Shown here one piece after another: positions 14,025 through 24,159 of a stretch of DNA of 64,000 bases. The DNA is taken from positions 2,031,298 to 2,095,297 of the forward strand of contig VXAI01000097.1 in NCBI GenBank assembly GCA_013399305.1, read 5' to 3'. Source of the stretch: Rostratula benghalensis (lineage: Eukaryota; Chordata; Aves; Charadriiformes; Rostratulidae). The first letter of the stretch is position 1. The number at the start of each line of letters is the position of its first letter. The notes beneath the pieces were generated by a model that was not told where the DNA came from, did no database searches, and was given only the letters and a program-made list of their open reading frames with translations. The translations under genes and the position numbers were made by a program.

Positions 14025-14775
14025 AAAGGCACTTAAAATGACTTTATTTCCCCAGCAGTAATCAGGCAACAGAACATGAAAGTAAGAATTCCAGCAGCCA
14101 TCTCTGAGTGAGCAGCAAGGGCAACTTACAAAATGCTTAAAGCAAATAAAGGGAAAGCAGAGGGAGGCAGTAAGGTTCCCTTGATCTCATGCACGAGGGC
14201 CACTCAACCACTATAAAGGAACTTACAGAAGTCACACAGAAAAACTGAAAATGTGAAGTCTTGATTTCAGTATTAAAGGAAAGTCTAGGCCAACAATATG
14301 AAACCTAGCTCTCCACAAAGTGTAAATAGTAAAGAAAACATTATTAAATGGAAAATGGTGACTAACTCAATGGGTTTTCAAAGCAAAGTAAACTCCCAAA
14401 TCTTCCACAAACTTTGGGGAATGCCAAGTTAGAAATATAAGTCATCCACAAACATGAACAGATCATTCATGCGCAATGCTCATTGCTTTTTCTTCTTCTT
14501 ACATTCAAGACATATCCATCCTTTAGCAAGGAGGACATGACATCAGGGGAAATGTCCAACTGGGATTTCTTTTCCCTCCACCAAAGAACTGAGTTTGTGT
14601 TTCAAGCACATGAGTTGGGGAAAGGGAAATTTATTTCCTAGAAAGCAAGACCACAGATTCCAGCCTGCCCCAAGCAGTATCAGTTACGGATGATCAAGTC
14701 AGATATGATGAAACCTGAATTAATTCCGCAGCAGATGGTGTTGTGTGTTGGGTTTTTTGGGGGTTTTTTTTTGTG

Positions 14776-14797
14776 TGTTGTTGTTGTTGTTGTTGTT
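14776..14797. repeat. (TTG)n microsatellite
   Basis: About seven TTG units following a T-rich/GTGTG stretch. Low-complexity sequence in KIF21A intron 1. Confidence 0.85.
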
Positions 14798-17700
14798 CCC
14801 AGCTAAAATGTAAAACGTGGATAAGGATAGGGTAAAGTTTCTGGGAAGGACAAGGGAGTGTTTGTTTAAGTCAGGGAGCAAAGAGAAACATCAAAGCTAA
14901 CAAAAGAGATGCAACATGAGCTTTCCAAAAACAAGATCACTTTTGTAGCTTTCCACTAACAGGCTCTCTCTCCAAAAAAAGTAATTTCCCAACGTCTAAG
15001 GTGTCCCCAGAAAAATACTATTTAATACTGTTGAACAATTTTCATCATCTTTGGTGAGGCACTCTTGCTACCTGTAGGCTGCTGAACACCGTGAATACAG
15101 TTACTTTGAGAAATTTTCCTCAAAAGACTTCCACAGCTTCACAAGACCACAGATGGGTAATAACTTCTTTCTACTAAAAGGAAAACTTTGGTTCATGTTA
15201 AGGAGCCAATGGATAATACTGGAATAGTTGTTGTTGCTTATCTAGTTACAGAATGATTTATAAGAAAATGCTCAGCACTGAAAGGGAGGCGTGAAATGAG
15301 TACCTCTGCCCTCCAGAGCTTATGATATGTACCACAGCATGTATACCACAGCCACTCAGCTGACATTTGAGGATCTATTCATGGTAGAAAGCTTAAACAC
15401 AGCTGTAAGTGTTTGCAGAACAGCAGCCCAAGAAAGAAAAATCAATTTCAACAGCCATCAAAGTGGTTCAAAACACACCTACCAAAAAGACCGCTTCCTT
15501 CCACCAAACTGCTTCTTTCCTAACATATTTAACAGTAACGAGATCTAGCACAGAGGGGAACAACTTCAGTGTAAAAGCTACTATAAAAAGAAAAAAGAAA
15601 AAAAAAAAGCCCTTAAAAAAAAGAATGGAAAAGATTAAAAGGTAAACAGGGCAAGACAACAACCACAAACAACAGATTCTGTATAGGGAGAAAAAAACCA
15701 CACAGAATCTTGCAAAGGAAAAAAGAGTGCAGAAGAGGTCCAACTGGTCACATAGTTCAAGAACTGGCAGTATGAAAAGAAGAAACCCGGTGTTCCTGTA
15801 ACAAACCTTTGCAGTGAAAGGCTAGGGTTACAAGGGATGAACTTACCCTGTTTGCCTTATCAAAAGTTAACACTCTATCCTGATTTCATGCCACACACAG
15901 CTTAATCAGTTAAAAAAAAAAAAATCTCTGTTCCTAAACTGAATTAATAACCAATACACTTTTCTAGAGCACTTAATTTCCCTTTTGGAATGCCAGAAAC
16001 AGAAGCTGGATGGTTTTAATTCATCAGCTGCAGTTCCTACTCCCACTGTTATTAGAAACGGAGCCCGGTAGATCCATTGCATTTTGCACACATTTCCATT
16101 CTTGGCAAACATCGACAATTCACCTTTGCAAAGCAGCGTCACATGGTGATTCAGGGAAGAGCTGGGTGGCCAGATCCTACAGCCTCCCTACACAGGTGAG
16201 GGGGAAGGTAGCAATGCTCCCCTTCTTTGCTTGCAGGATGAAACACAAAGCAGGTGCCAATCACAGCAGCTCAAGTGATGGCACTGAGGTACTCTTGCCA
16301 AAGTAGGGAGGAAGGCACATACACAAAACCACACTGAGGATGATGAAAAGTGGAAACTTTCACAGCTCTGCTCTTTACTGCTCCATGATGTTAAATGTAT
16401 TTGACTGTAAAACCTCATGCCTCACCCCGACTCTGCCCTGGTTCTTTGCTTTCTGCCCAATAACAGTTTTAACTGGGCTCCATCTTTCACAATGGCAACA
16501 TGTCCAATGCCAAAGCACTACTTGATTTAGCTTCACCAACTCTCATTTCAGCTCTTGTTATTGTCCACTCCACCTGAGGTGTCACTCAAGCATGCCTGAG
16601 TGACCATCTTACTTTTGCAGATGACTGATCTGCTTTCACAACTATTCAACTTCTCACATAGTTCTTAATTATTTAGTCTTCTGTTTTCATACAGTATCTT
16701 AAAAGGCAGTATTTCTGAGGTCTCCACTGACCCAGAGAGAGTCAAGGCCACCTTCTTCCTTTGGAGGACTAGAAGACAGATGTTTACTTCAACATTCTAC
16801 ATTGTTATGTCTTTTCCATACCAGGATCCAAATAATAGACATCCTTCTATGCTTTATCTGGTAGCAGACCTCCATGCAAAGCCTTCTGGTGAGCTCTGTC
16901 CACATATTAACCAACCCCAAGAGTTCTCCTGTTTAGCATGCATCAAAAAAATGCAAAGGACACAAGTAAAAATTTCTTGTCTTCTTGGATCATCACTGCT
17001 AGGACGTTCTAACCCTACAGCTCCAAGCCATACAGAGTGAGGACAGGTACCTCTCCAGTTGAAGCTATTGCAATTCCTATGGCATAGCTCAGGATTATGC
17101 CTGCTTTTACCAACCAGACCTGACTTAATGGTTTTGGGCACTGAGTGCAGTGACCCCATCCAGGCCCCAGATAGCTCCTACAATTTCTCTACAACACAAC
17201 ACTGACACAGACCACTAGCTATTGAGTACCTCTGTCTTCGGCAAGACCTCCACCTACCCAGCATACAGGAAGCCTACATGCTGTATTTTGGCTGTGGACA
17301 CCACGGAAGTGGCAAGAAACAAAAATTAGAAACTATAACCTATATCCTTCCTGTGGTCTCTGTTCCAGAAATATGAAGTATGAAGTTTATATCACTTCAT
17401 AGTCTCCTCAGGAAAAGCTGGTTATCATATAAAGAAAAAATACTTACAAAAGCAAGATGGCAATGTCAGATTTACAAAAAACAAGAGTTTTTCATGGTTA
17501 AGAGAAAAATTATCTGATTAGATAACTATCACAGGGACCCTCTGAATTCATCTGAAAACAGATACTATACACAGTCCCACAGAGAGCAAACCTCTTTGTT
17601 GGAGTTGCACACCATCATCAAAACTGTAAGTCCAGAAATCTTTCAGAGGTGGCTGACAATAGAGAAAGAATGTTTTTCCCTAATTTGGGTATTTAACATT

Positions 17701-17807
17701 AGCAACTGGATTATCTGCTAAACTATTTTCACCTTTCATGCTTCACTAAACCGGAGTATTCAGCTCATCGTTCACAAACCCATTATTACAGTAAAGAAAA
17801 TGGGGAG

Positions 17808-17849
17808 CAATTAGCATACAAGATGATAGCTTAAAGGTGGTGCTAATTG
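17808..17849. other. Paired inverted CAATTAGC / GCTAATTG sites
   Basis: Two perfect 8-bp inverted copies (17808-17815 and 17842-17849) of a homeodomain-type TAATTG core, 26 bp apart in KIF21A intron 1. The surrounding 100 bp is non-repetitive and of mixed composition, as in conserved non-coding elements. The site pattern is visible; enhancer function is inference only. Confidence 0.3.
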
Positions 17850-17910
17850 GAAAGAATGAAGTATTTTTGAACGCTGTTGTATACCATTAAGTGAGGTAAC
17901 CAGGTTCTGG

Positions 17911-17956
17911 AAAAAAAAAAAGCAACAAAAAACAACAACAACAAAACCCCCCCCCC
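17911..17956. repeat. A-rich / (CAA)n / C10 low-complexity tract
   Basis: A11, then CAACAAA repeats, then ten C in a row. It may be the remains of a degenerate A-tail plus slippage. No element body is recognisable beside it. Confidence 0.75.
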
Positions 17957-19963
17957 AATTGCTAAACTATTTCACTGCTGTCTATCCTGTAACCTACTTT
18001 TAAAGTTTAAGCACATTGGGTTTTGCAGTGAGTTCAGTGCAATGTCTCTGCAGTACCTTATCTCAGTTACTGCCACTGGGGCTGCAGACTAAAAGGTGGT
18101 CCTGCTGTAAACAATCCTCATTCAGCCAGCAGACACCCAAAAGCAACGATTAATTCATCACAGCAGTGGACATCGTCATTGAACTAAGTTCTCATTACCC
18201 AAAAGAGCTGAAAAGGAAAACCAATAAGGAAACAGAAGGTAATATTCATAATGCATGGTACAGCATGGTGCTGATACATTGTCAGCTGCATGACCAGCTG
18301 ATTTATAGGACTGTGCAAGACACCCAACCAGAAATACTAATAAAAAATACACCTACAAAGAACTACTCATGGGGAGAAAAAAAAAAAAAAAAAAGATGTG
18401 CGTGCTTTTTTTCACAATTGCTAAGCAGAGATGAAGAAATCTTGCACATGAATAGTTAATCTGCTAAAAGGAAAAAAGCAGAACAGGAGAGAGGATGTGA
18501 TTCTTCATTACTAGTGAACTGCACTCAGACATAAGATGTTAGATGATTACATTACAGAAATAAGCCTCACAGCATCAAAGATTTGCTTTCAAGAATTACA
18601 GCTGGATGGATTTAATTCACTATTACAAACTCTTTGCCATATATTATTTCTAGTCTATTTCTCACGCACTTACAACTATAAACATATTCCCACCAGTAGG
18701 TTTTATTTAATTCCTAGTGCAACAAACCTCTGTATTTGTAAATTAACTTCTACATCCCTATTTGTTTTGGCTCAGAACATATTTAATATTTTCTTCAAAT
18801 GACAGAGCAGCCTGTAAACCTGCAACACACCCTATTTTTAGGATCACACCTATCTCATATTTTCCTTTTTTAAAAATACAGCCTAATTAGGCTTTGGAAT
18901 AATACCTCCCTGTACTTCATGTGAGAAGCACTTCAACAGTCAACACCACCCATGAAAGCATCTCTCCCTGCTGAAAATGCTACAGACTTTGATGAACAAC
19001 TGCAGCATACACCCCATGTTATCATGCAGGGGCGGTGTTTCTCTGTTTACTGAAAATGTTATTGAACCGTTCCCCCCATACGCACATGCCAACAAGAGCA
19101 TGCAGCAACATCGCTTATTCCTACACCCTTCAGAGGAAAAAAACCCCCACGATCTGCCCTCTTTGTCTTCCTGCACAACCTTTGAATTATACACCAAGGG
19201 AGATGTATGTAGTGGTTCCAAGGATCCATTGGTAGATACAGACATTACCCTATAGTCTGATTTCCCGTGGCATAATACTCCAAGTGCACCAGAATATAAT
19301 ATAAAGAAGCTCCTTTGAAGGAAAGGAATAAATTGTCACTCGTTATCACAATCATAACTCAAATACTGACGTGTGTGCACATATACACATGCATACGTAT
19401 ATACATTTCTTTTTTTCCCTCCCCATGTTTGAATCACATAAAGACATGTTGAAAATTAAGGCATCCGTGGGGTAATCTGGAAGTTCTTCAAACAATAATA
19501 TATTCACATAGAAATCTAAGAAGAGCCAAGAGTTCACTGATGAACAACAGATTTTTATCTCTGATAAAAAGAGTAATTTGAACTATCTGATGCTTTAAAA
19601 CGATACAAGCTTCACTCCCATTACGACTTCTGCATGTACCTAGTCTAATTTACTGCGAGCAGCCTCATGGAAGCCCATCCCTGCCGGTGTGCAGTCAGAC
19701 GCAGCCTCCACGGGATAAAAGCCTTCACCCTTCTAAAAATACCAGTCTGCCGGGATGCACTCTCCCAAACCTTCCGTGATGCAGGCGGCATCGCCACGGT
19801 CAAGGGACTGCTTTACTTCCATGAGTAAGCACTTGCAGCACCGGGCTATAATTAGGTGGAATATTTTTAGGGTCATCGCCGAAAATCAGAGCAAAATGAC
19901 TGAGAAAGATCTCAGAATGGGCTGAGTTGTTGGTGGGGGTGTGTTTGTTTCTGGATTTTTTTG

Positions 19964-19977
19964 CCCCCCCCCCCCCC
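19964..19977. repeat. C14 run (G14 on the KIF21A sense strand)
   Basis: An uninterrupted C run at the proximal end of KIF21A intron 1, about 230 bp downstream of the exon 1 donor. With the runs at 20152-20180 it makes the sense strand of the first intron strongly G-rich. Confidence 0.9.
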
Positions 19978-20151
19978 ACCTTTGGCTGTTTCCAAGTGCC
20001 GCAAGGAAAAAAAGGCTCAGCAGGAGCCGAGGCGACACGCTCGTTCTGCGGGGAAGATGTCCCTCGCTGTCCCCGCGGGTGGGGAGCTCGCACCCCCACG
20101 CTCACGGCCGCGGTCACCCGTGGGGTGAGGACCCGCGGGGAGACCTCCCCC

Positions 20152-20180
20152 GCCACCCCCCCCCCCACGTCTGTCCCCCC
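20152..20180. repeat. C-runs just inside KIF21A intron 1
   Basis: Two C-runs (about 12 and 8 bases) between the exon 1 donor and the start of the AT-rich intron. Transcribed RNA would carry the matching G-runs immediately downstream of the 5' splice site. G-runs near a donor commonly act as intronic splicing enhancers; that role here is inferred. Confidence 0.75.
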
Positions 20181-20205
20181 CAGGAGAGGCGGCGCCGCCG
20201 CTTAC

Positions 20206-20249
20206 CTGACCGCCACCCGCACCGAGCTCTCGTCCTGGCCGGCCGACAT
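20206..20249 (-). CDS. KIF21A: KIF21A coding exon 1 (kinesin-4 motor, N-terminus)
   Basis: Read on the minus strand, the ATG at 20249-20247 starts MSAGQDESSVRVAVR, with the last Arg codon split AG|gtaagc at the donor. The human KIF21A protein starts with a short variable leader followed by DESSVRVAVR and then IRPQL, and the first intron falls at the same Arg, so the match and phase (two bases left over) are specific. The segment is the first beta strand of the kinesin motor domain. The rest of the roughly 1,650-residue protein lies beyond the left edge. KIF21A is a kinesin-4 that suppresses microtubule growth at the cell cortex and in axons; dominant mutations cause congenital fibrosis of the extraocular muscles in people. 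The start context is good (A at -3). It sits inside a CpG island, as expected for a broadly expressed gene. KIF21B is the main alternative, excluded mainly by the ABCD2 neighbour. Confidence 0.9.
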
Positions 20250-20363
20250 GGTGCCGGGGGGCAGGCGAGGGGCGGCCGCCAGCCTCGCCGGGAGCGCGGG
20301 GCACCGCCGGGCCGAGAAGGGGGCGGCCGGGGAGGAGGTGGGGGCACTGTGGCGGCTTCCCCC

Positions 20364-20408
20364 TCACCACCTCCTCCTCCTGCTCCGCCGCCTCCTGTCT
20401 CCAGCCAT
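20364..20408 (-). other. Upstream ORF in the KIF21A leader (14 aa + stop)
   Basis: On the minus strand an ATG at 20408-20406 opens 14 codons, mostly Arg (Met-Ala-Gly-Asp then an Arg-rich run ending in Trp), and stops at TGA 20366-20364. The stop is 114 nt before the KIF21A ATG. Its start context is strong (A at -3, G at +4). There is no other ATG between this uORF and the main start. It matters only if transcription begins upstream of 20408. Confidence 0.45.
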
Positions 20409-20411
20409 TTT
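20402..20411 (-). promoter_or_regulatory. YY1/TISU-like element AAAATGGCTG
   Basis: The minus strand reads AAAATGGCTG, close to the YY1 consensus AAnATGGCGGC and to the TISU element that marks start sites with very short leaders. It is in the sense orientation relative to KIF21A, as is usual for YY1 sites just downstream of TATA-less start sites. It supplies the ATG of the upstream ORF. Whether a start site lies next to it is inference. Confidence 0.4.
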
Positions 20412-20464
20412 AGGTGCCTGAATGAATAGGTAGGAGCGGCGCGAACCACCCTGCGCTGCCGCCG

Positions 20465-20473
20465 CTCCTCCTC

Positions 20474-20508
<35 letters not shown>

Positions 20509-20510
20509 CC
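20465..20510 (-). repeat. (GGA)n plus G14 tract in KIF21A promoter/leader
   Basis: The plus strand shows about eleven CTC units (20465-20497) followed by a 14-base C run. On the KIF21A sense strand this is G14 followed by (GAG/GGA)11. GGA repeats and long G runs are known to fold as G-quadruplexes. The tract lies about 215-260 bp upstream of the start codon and may be in the promoter or the 5' UTR. Confidence 0.85.
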
Positions 20511-20686
20511 GCCCCGCTCCGGCCCTCCCAGTCCCTGGGCGGGCAGCGCTGTCAGTCACCCCGCCGGCGGGCGGAGGGACGGGCCCCGAGCACCGCGGCC
20601 CCCAGCCCCGCCGGGGTCCGTCTCCTCCGCCCCGGCCCGCTCCAGCCGCAATGCGTCGGCCGGCCCCGCCTCGGGCAGGGCGGGAG

Positions 20687-20693
20687 CCTTACC
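20687..20693 (-). other. Candidate splice donor of an upstream non-coding first exon
   Basis: On the minus strand the sequence CCCG|GTAAGG is a near-consensus 5' splice site in the CpG island, 440 bp upstream of the KIF21A ATG. If a start site lies further upstream, it could end a non-coding alternative exon. No transcript evidence is available here. Confidence 0.2.
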
Positions 20694-20734
20694 GGGCTCT
20701 CCTCGGCGGGCACACGGGCCCCGGCACGGCCCTG

Positions 20735-20973
20735 CACGCACACACACACACACCGAGGTCTGCACACGCACACACACAGCTCTGCACACACACAGAGATA
20801 CAATCAACCTGACCACACATGCCCATCTCCACTCCACACACAACCCCCTCTCCACACACACAACCCCCTCTCCACACACAAAACCCCCTCTCCACACACA
20901 CAACCCTCTCCACACACAGCCAGCCCTGAACACGCAGAGCCCTGCACACACACGATTGCGCATACAAACAGCT

Positions 20974-21007
<34 letters not shown>

Positions 21008-21420
21008 ATGCGATCAACTTGTTCACATATGCCTGTCTCCACACTACACACCCCCCTCTCGGTACACACGCAGCCCTGCACACACAGTTCTACACACACA
21101 CACACACACACAACTGCACATACAAACAGCTCTGCACACACCCACACAGACACAATCAACCTGTTCACATATGCCTGTCTCCACACCACACACACCCCTC
21201 TCCACACACATACCCCCTCTCCACACATACACCTCACACACCCCCTTCTCCACACACACATCACTCTCCATACACACTCTTCTTGCACAGCCCTTCCTGC
21301 AGACACCTCTTGCACACTCTCCTGGCTCATAGCTTTACACACACTTGTGGTGCTCACCCTCCATGCACACACAGCCCCCCCCCCCCAAACACACACCTCT
21401 TGCACGTGCACCTACACATG
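20735..21420. repeat. CA-rich higher-order minisatellite
   Basis: A 0.7-kb array of CA dinucleotide tracts broken by a recurring block that runs AGCTCTGCACACAC, then AGA(T/C)(A/G)C(A/G)ATCAAC, then CATATGCC or CACATGCC, then TCTCCAC. The block starts at 20778, 20970 and 21128 (spacings 192 and 158). Inside the first copy a 20-bp unit with core CCCCCTCTCCACACACA is repeated about four times (20841-20918). The array lies directly upstream of the KIF21A promoter. Long cysteine/valine-rich or threonine/histidine-rich open frames across it are by-products of the repeat. Confidence 0.9.
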
Positions 21421-22232
21421 GGCAGCTACAGGCACAGACTGTTGTTGGTGCCTGGCTCATGGGTGGCTCTACCCCAGAGGCACACAAGCGTGGCACTTGC
21501 GTGACCATGGGCAGTGGTCCACATGCACCGCTCATCTCCCCCCAGTTCTCCACTCATGCTATCAACGTGCTTGGTGGCTCTTGCACACACACGTGCATGG
21601 CCTCACACAAGGGCTGTGCACACAGCTTTCAAGGCCTCCCTGCTGGGAGAGAGGAGCCAAACCCTCTTTCAGGGCTGGTTGTTTACTCTTCCACCTGCTT
21701 CCCTCTCCCGAAAAGGAATGCCATGTCCCCCTTCCTCCTCATTCCTCTCCAGGCCCTGTGTGGTCCTCACCACTCTCCTGCCTGCGGGAGCATGCAGCGC
21801 TCCCGTGTTCCTGGCCGTGCTTGGCAGGTCCGTTTGCCCTCGCTGCTCCAGCCAGGCATCACTGTTCTCACTTCACTAATGAAATGCCTGGTTTTAGGTT
21901 GGAAACTGAGTGGGCGGATGGCATTAGTTTTTGATGCAAATAGTATCTCTGCCAGGAAACAAGCCGGGTTATTTTGCCCAAAACAATTCACATTCCTAAG
22001 GAAAATTTTCCATCAGAATAGGCCTGGGTTTGAATTTGTAATGATATGCTAAAAACCTTGCAGTTCAAGTTGTTTTGCTTCTGATAGTGAAGGCTGTTCA
22101 TGCTGAGGCTCCAACGTCTGTCAGAAACAGGCAGGTGAGGTCTGCCAGCAGGATGGGGCTCTAGCCATATCCCAACTCTCTCAAAAGGCAAGTCCTCAGA
22201 AGAAATCAGTTTTATTATTGTTACTCTTTATT

Positions 22233-22251
22233 TATATATATATATATATAT
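22233..22251. repeat. (TA)n microsatellite
   Basis: About nine TA units in intergenic DNA. Confidence 0.9.
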
Positions 22252-22657
22252 GTTACTCAGCTTTATTATATGTTCCTCATACTTATTTTTTCTATCTATT
22301 ATATTTTTCTCAATGCATTTAGAAAACGGATTTTTTTCTGCCAAATGGCCCACCTGGAAGCTGCTATAGAAAAATATGGTCTTTTGCTTTCTTCTGAATT
22401 AAACAGCATCACCATACAAAGATCTGACATCACAGGGCCCTTAAGCTACGTAGCATATCGCTGAGATATACTAAGCTAATATTTGTCTGAAAGGTAGAAA
22501 AATGGAGACATAGATAGTTCAGTCTGAAGCCACCAAGGGAATCTGGTAGAGGCAAAACAAAGCATACTTCCCTGGGCTTCCCAGGTCATGATTCTCTATC
22601 TAATGCCATAGGCCCAATGCTTTGCTTCTCCCTTTTCCACAGGATATTATGGAATGG

Positions 22658-22718
22658 AAAAAAAAAAACAAAACACACACACACAAAAAAAAAAAAAACC
22701 CAACCAAAAAAACAGCAA
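22658..22718. repeat. A-rich tract with CA stretch
   Basis: Runs of A interrupted by an ACACACACAC segment and AAC-type units. It may be a degenerate A-tail, but no element body can be recognised next to it. Confidence 0.6.
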
Positions 22719-23853
22719 CAAACCAAACTCCTACAGGTAAATTTTGTTAGCATTCACACGAAAGAGCCTCAAAAAGAAAACAATAGAAGGCTCATACTTC
22801 AGGGAGTTTCCAGCTGGTGGAGATTAAACACTCATGAGTGTGTCCTCTCTCTGCTTGTATCGCACTGAGCTATTTAAAAATACCTGTAGCCCATCCAGAG
22901 TGAGTGGAATCCTGTGGCATAATTAGGGTATCATAATTTATTTACACCAGATTTGCAGATCAAGCCAACAAAGAAGTTGAAGCAAACAGGGAAAAGGGAA
23001 GGTTGCTATGTTGTCACTGTAACAGCTTTGGAAACTCAGACACTTTCTTATCCAAAAGTATCCGATGCATCTTTTAAGCTGACCCAGCTAGGAGGTTAAT
23101 GTAACAAAGAATTCCAGACAAATTGGTGCCTTGATGATACCCACCTGCACTTGTTTCAGGCAGCATCTTTTGCTGGCTGGGTCCCAGTGCGGCAAAGCTC
23201 ATCCCCATCTCCCCAAGCACGTCTGTAAAATCCTGCAAAGTCAGTGCCTCCGGTTCTCTGAAATTGATATAGCAAGTTACACTTAACCTCTTGCCATGTT
23301 TCATGCAAATTGCTTGATTTGTGACCATTCAGGTGTAAAACAGGAAAAAGACACAGGTCCCACCTCTTTAATGACAGGTTTTCCTCTCTGCTCCCCATTT
23401 CCAGAAAGCACACAATCCTTTTGCTAAAATAAACCATTTCATTTTGGTTTTTCCCAACTTGTCCAATGTAAACAAGCAATCTGCTATCCTGTTAACTTGG
23501 CTGCCCCAGGAAGCTTAAATCAATTCTTCCACTTTTCATTTCTTATAATGCAGTTGACCTTTGCTCTCCAGCATCCTATTCATCTCATTGAAGGATTAAC
23601 TTGAATAAATAAGGGCACAATCACTCACTTTCTTTCATTGTCTAAGTACATAACTATATTGCCAATGTCTCGTTTATCTTTCATAAAGCTGTATTGTAAA
23701 ATTTATGGATTTGTCCAATCTCACAGCTAATGAATGAGGTTTCCCCAAAGGTCTCCTCTCCTCAAGCTTCTCAGTCAGCATGCCTACAGGTAGGACCTGC
23801 AGCAGAGCACCCCATCTTTCCTGTGGCTCCAACAGCACAGGTACCAGCCATCT

Positions 23854-23904
23854 CTGATCAACTGATCAACCAGCACAACTGATCAACCAGCACCCCTGAT
23901 CAAC
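23854..23904. repeat. 17-bp tandem repeat containing CTGATCAAC
   Basis: CTGATCAAC occurs at 23854, 23862, 23879 and 23896. The last three are spaced exactly 17 bp with intervening CAGCAC. A very recent local duplication, since copies are almost identical. Confidence 0.9.
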
Positions 23905-24138
23905 TGCAGAAGTTGCCAGAGAGGGGACAAACTGCAAGACTGGGGAGCAGGAAGGAAGTTCCCAGCTCTGGTCCCTGCTTGGTGCTCAGAAGAGAACTGT
24001 TAGGACATCCCTCCCTGGCAGCGATCCCCGGTGATGGCTCTTACACTTTCACCTCCTTCAATCTCCTGCCAGATGACTCAGCACCATAAGTTTCAACCAA
24101 CAGGGCAACCAAAGATCTACATTTGGAAGGGTGACCGG

Positions 24139-24159
24139 CACACACACACACACACACAC
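24139..24159. repeat. (CA)n microsatellite
   Basis: About ten CA units in intergenic DNA. Confidence 0.9.

Larger units (their letters stand above)
1..20205 (-). other. KIF21A: KIF21A intron 1 (5' part, runs off the left edge)
   Basis: This stretch follows the GT donor (gtaagc on the minus strand) of KIF21A coding exon 1 and runs to the window edge. I looked on the minus strand for the expected second exon, which carries the motor-domain start (IRPQL and the DKAFTYDYVFD-type motif), and did not find it, so intron 1 is more than 20.2 kb long here. The intron is AT-rich and holds A-rich tracts, a few microsatellites, three CR1 fragments between about 8.7 and 9.9 kb, and one G-quadruplex-type motif at 11.4 kb. 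No open frame in it looks like a conserved protein. Assignment as intron rests on exon 1 and on the known long first intron of this gene. Confidence 0.85.
20250..20740 (-). promoter_or_regulatory. KIF21A: KIF21A CpG-island promoter and 5' leader
   Basis: From about 20030 to 20740 the sequence is very GC-rich with dense CpG (for example around 20090-20130, 20200-20300 and 20555-20700), the only such stretch in the window. It contains GC-box-type motifs and no TATA box that I can place. It directly precedes the KIF21A start codon on the minus strand, so it should hold the transcription start site and the 5' UTR. The exact start site cannot be read from sequence. Candidate elements inside it are listed separately. 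Confidence 0.8.

Noticed and set aside
1..20205. KIF21A exon 2 (motor domain)
   Set aside because: Searched for its expected motifs on the minus strand and did not find them; it must be left of the window.
19927..20429. Open frames of 110-164 codons on both strands over the CpG island
   Set aside because: Stop codons are rare in GC-rich DNA. The frames are Pro/Arg/Gly low-complexity and overlap the KIF21A exon and promoter.
20841..20918. CRISPR-like array (regular 20-bp repeats)
   Set aside because: Units are contiguous CA/CT-rich repeats without unique spacers, in a vertebrate genome.
20689..21411. 240-codon minus-strand open frame rich in Cys and Val, and matching long plus-strand frames rich in His/Thr (20956-21934)
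   Set aside because: They simply translate the CA/TG minisatellite in several frames. Composition is repeat-driven, and no domain or splice support is present.
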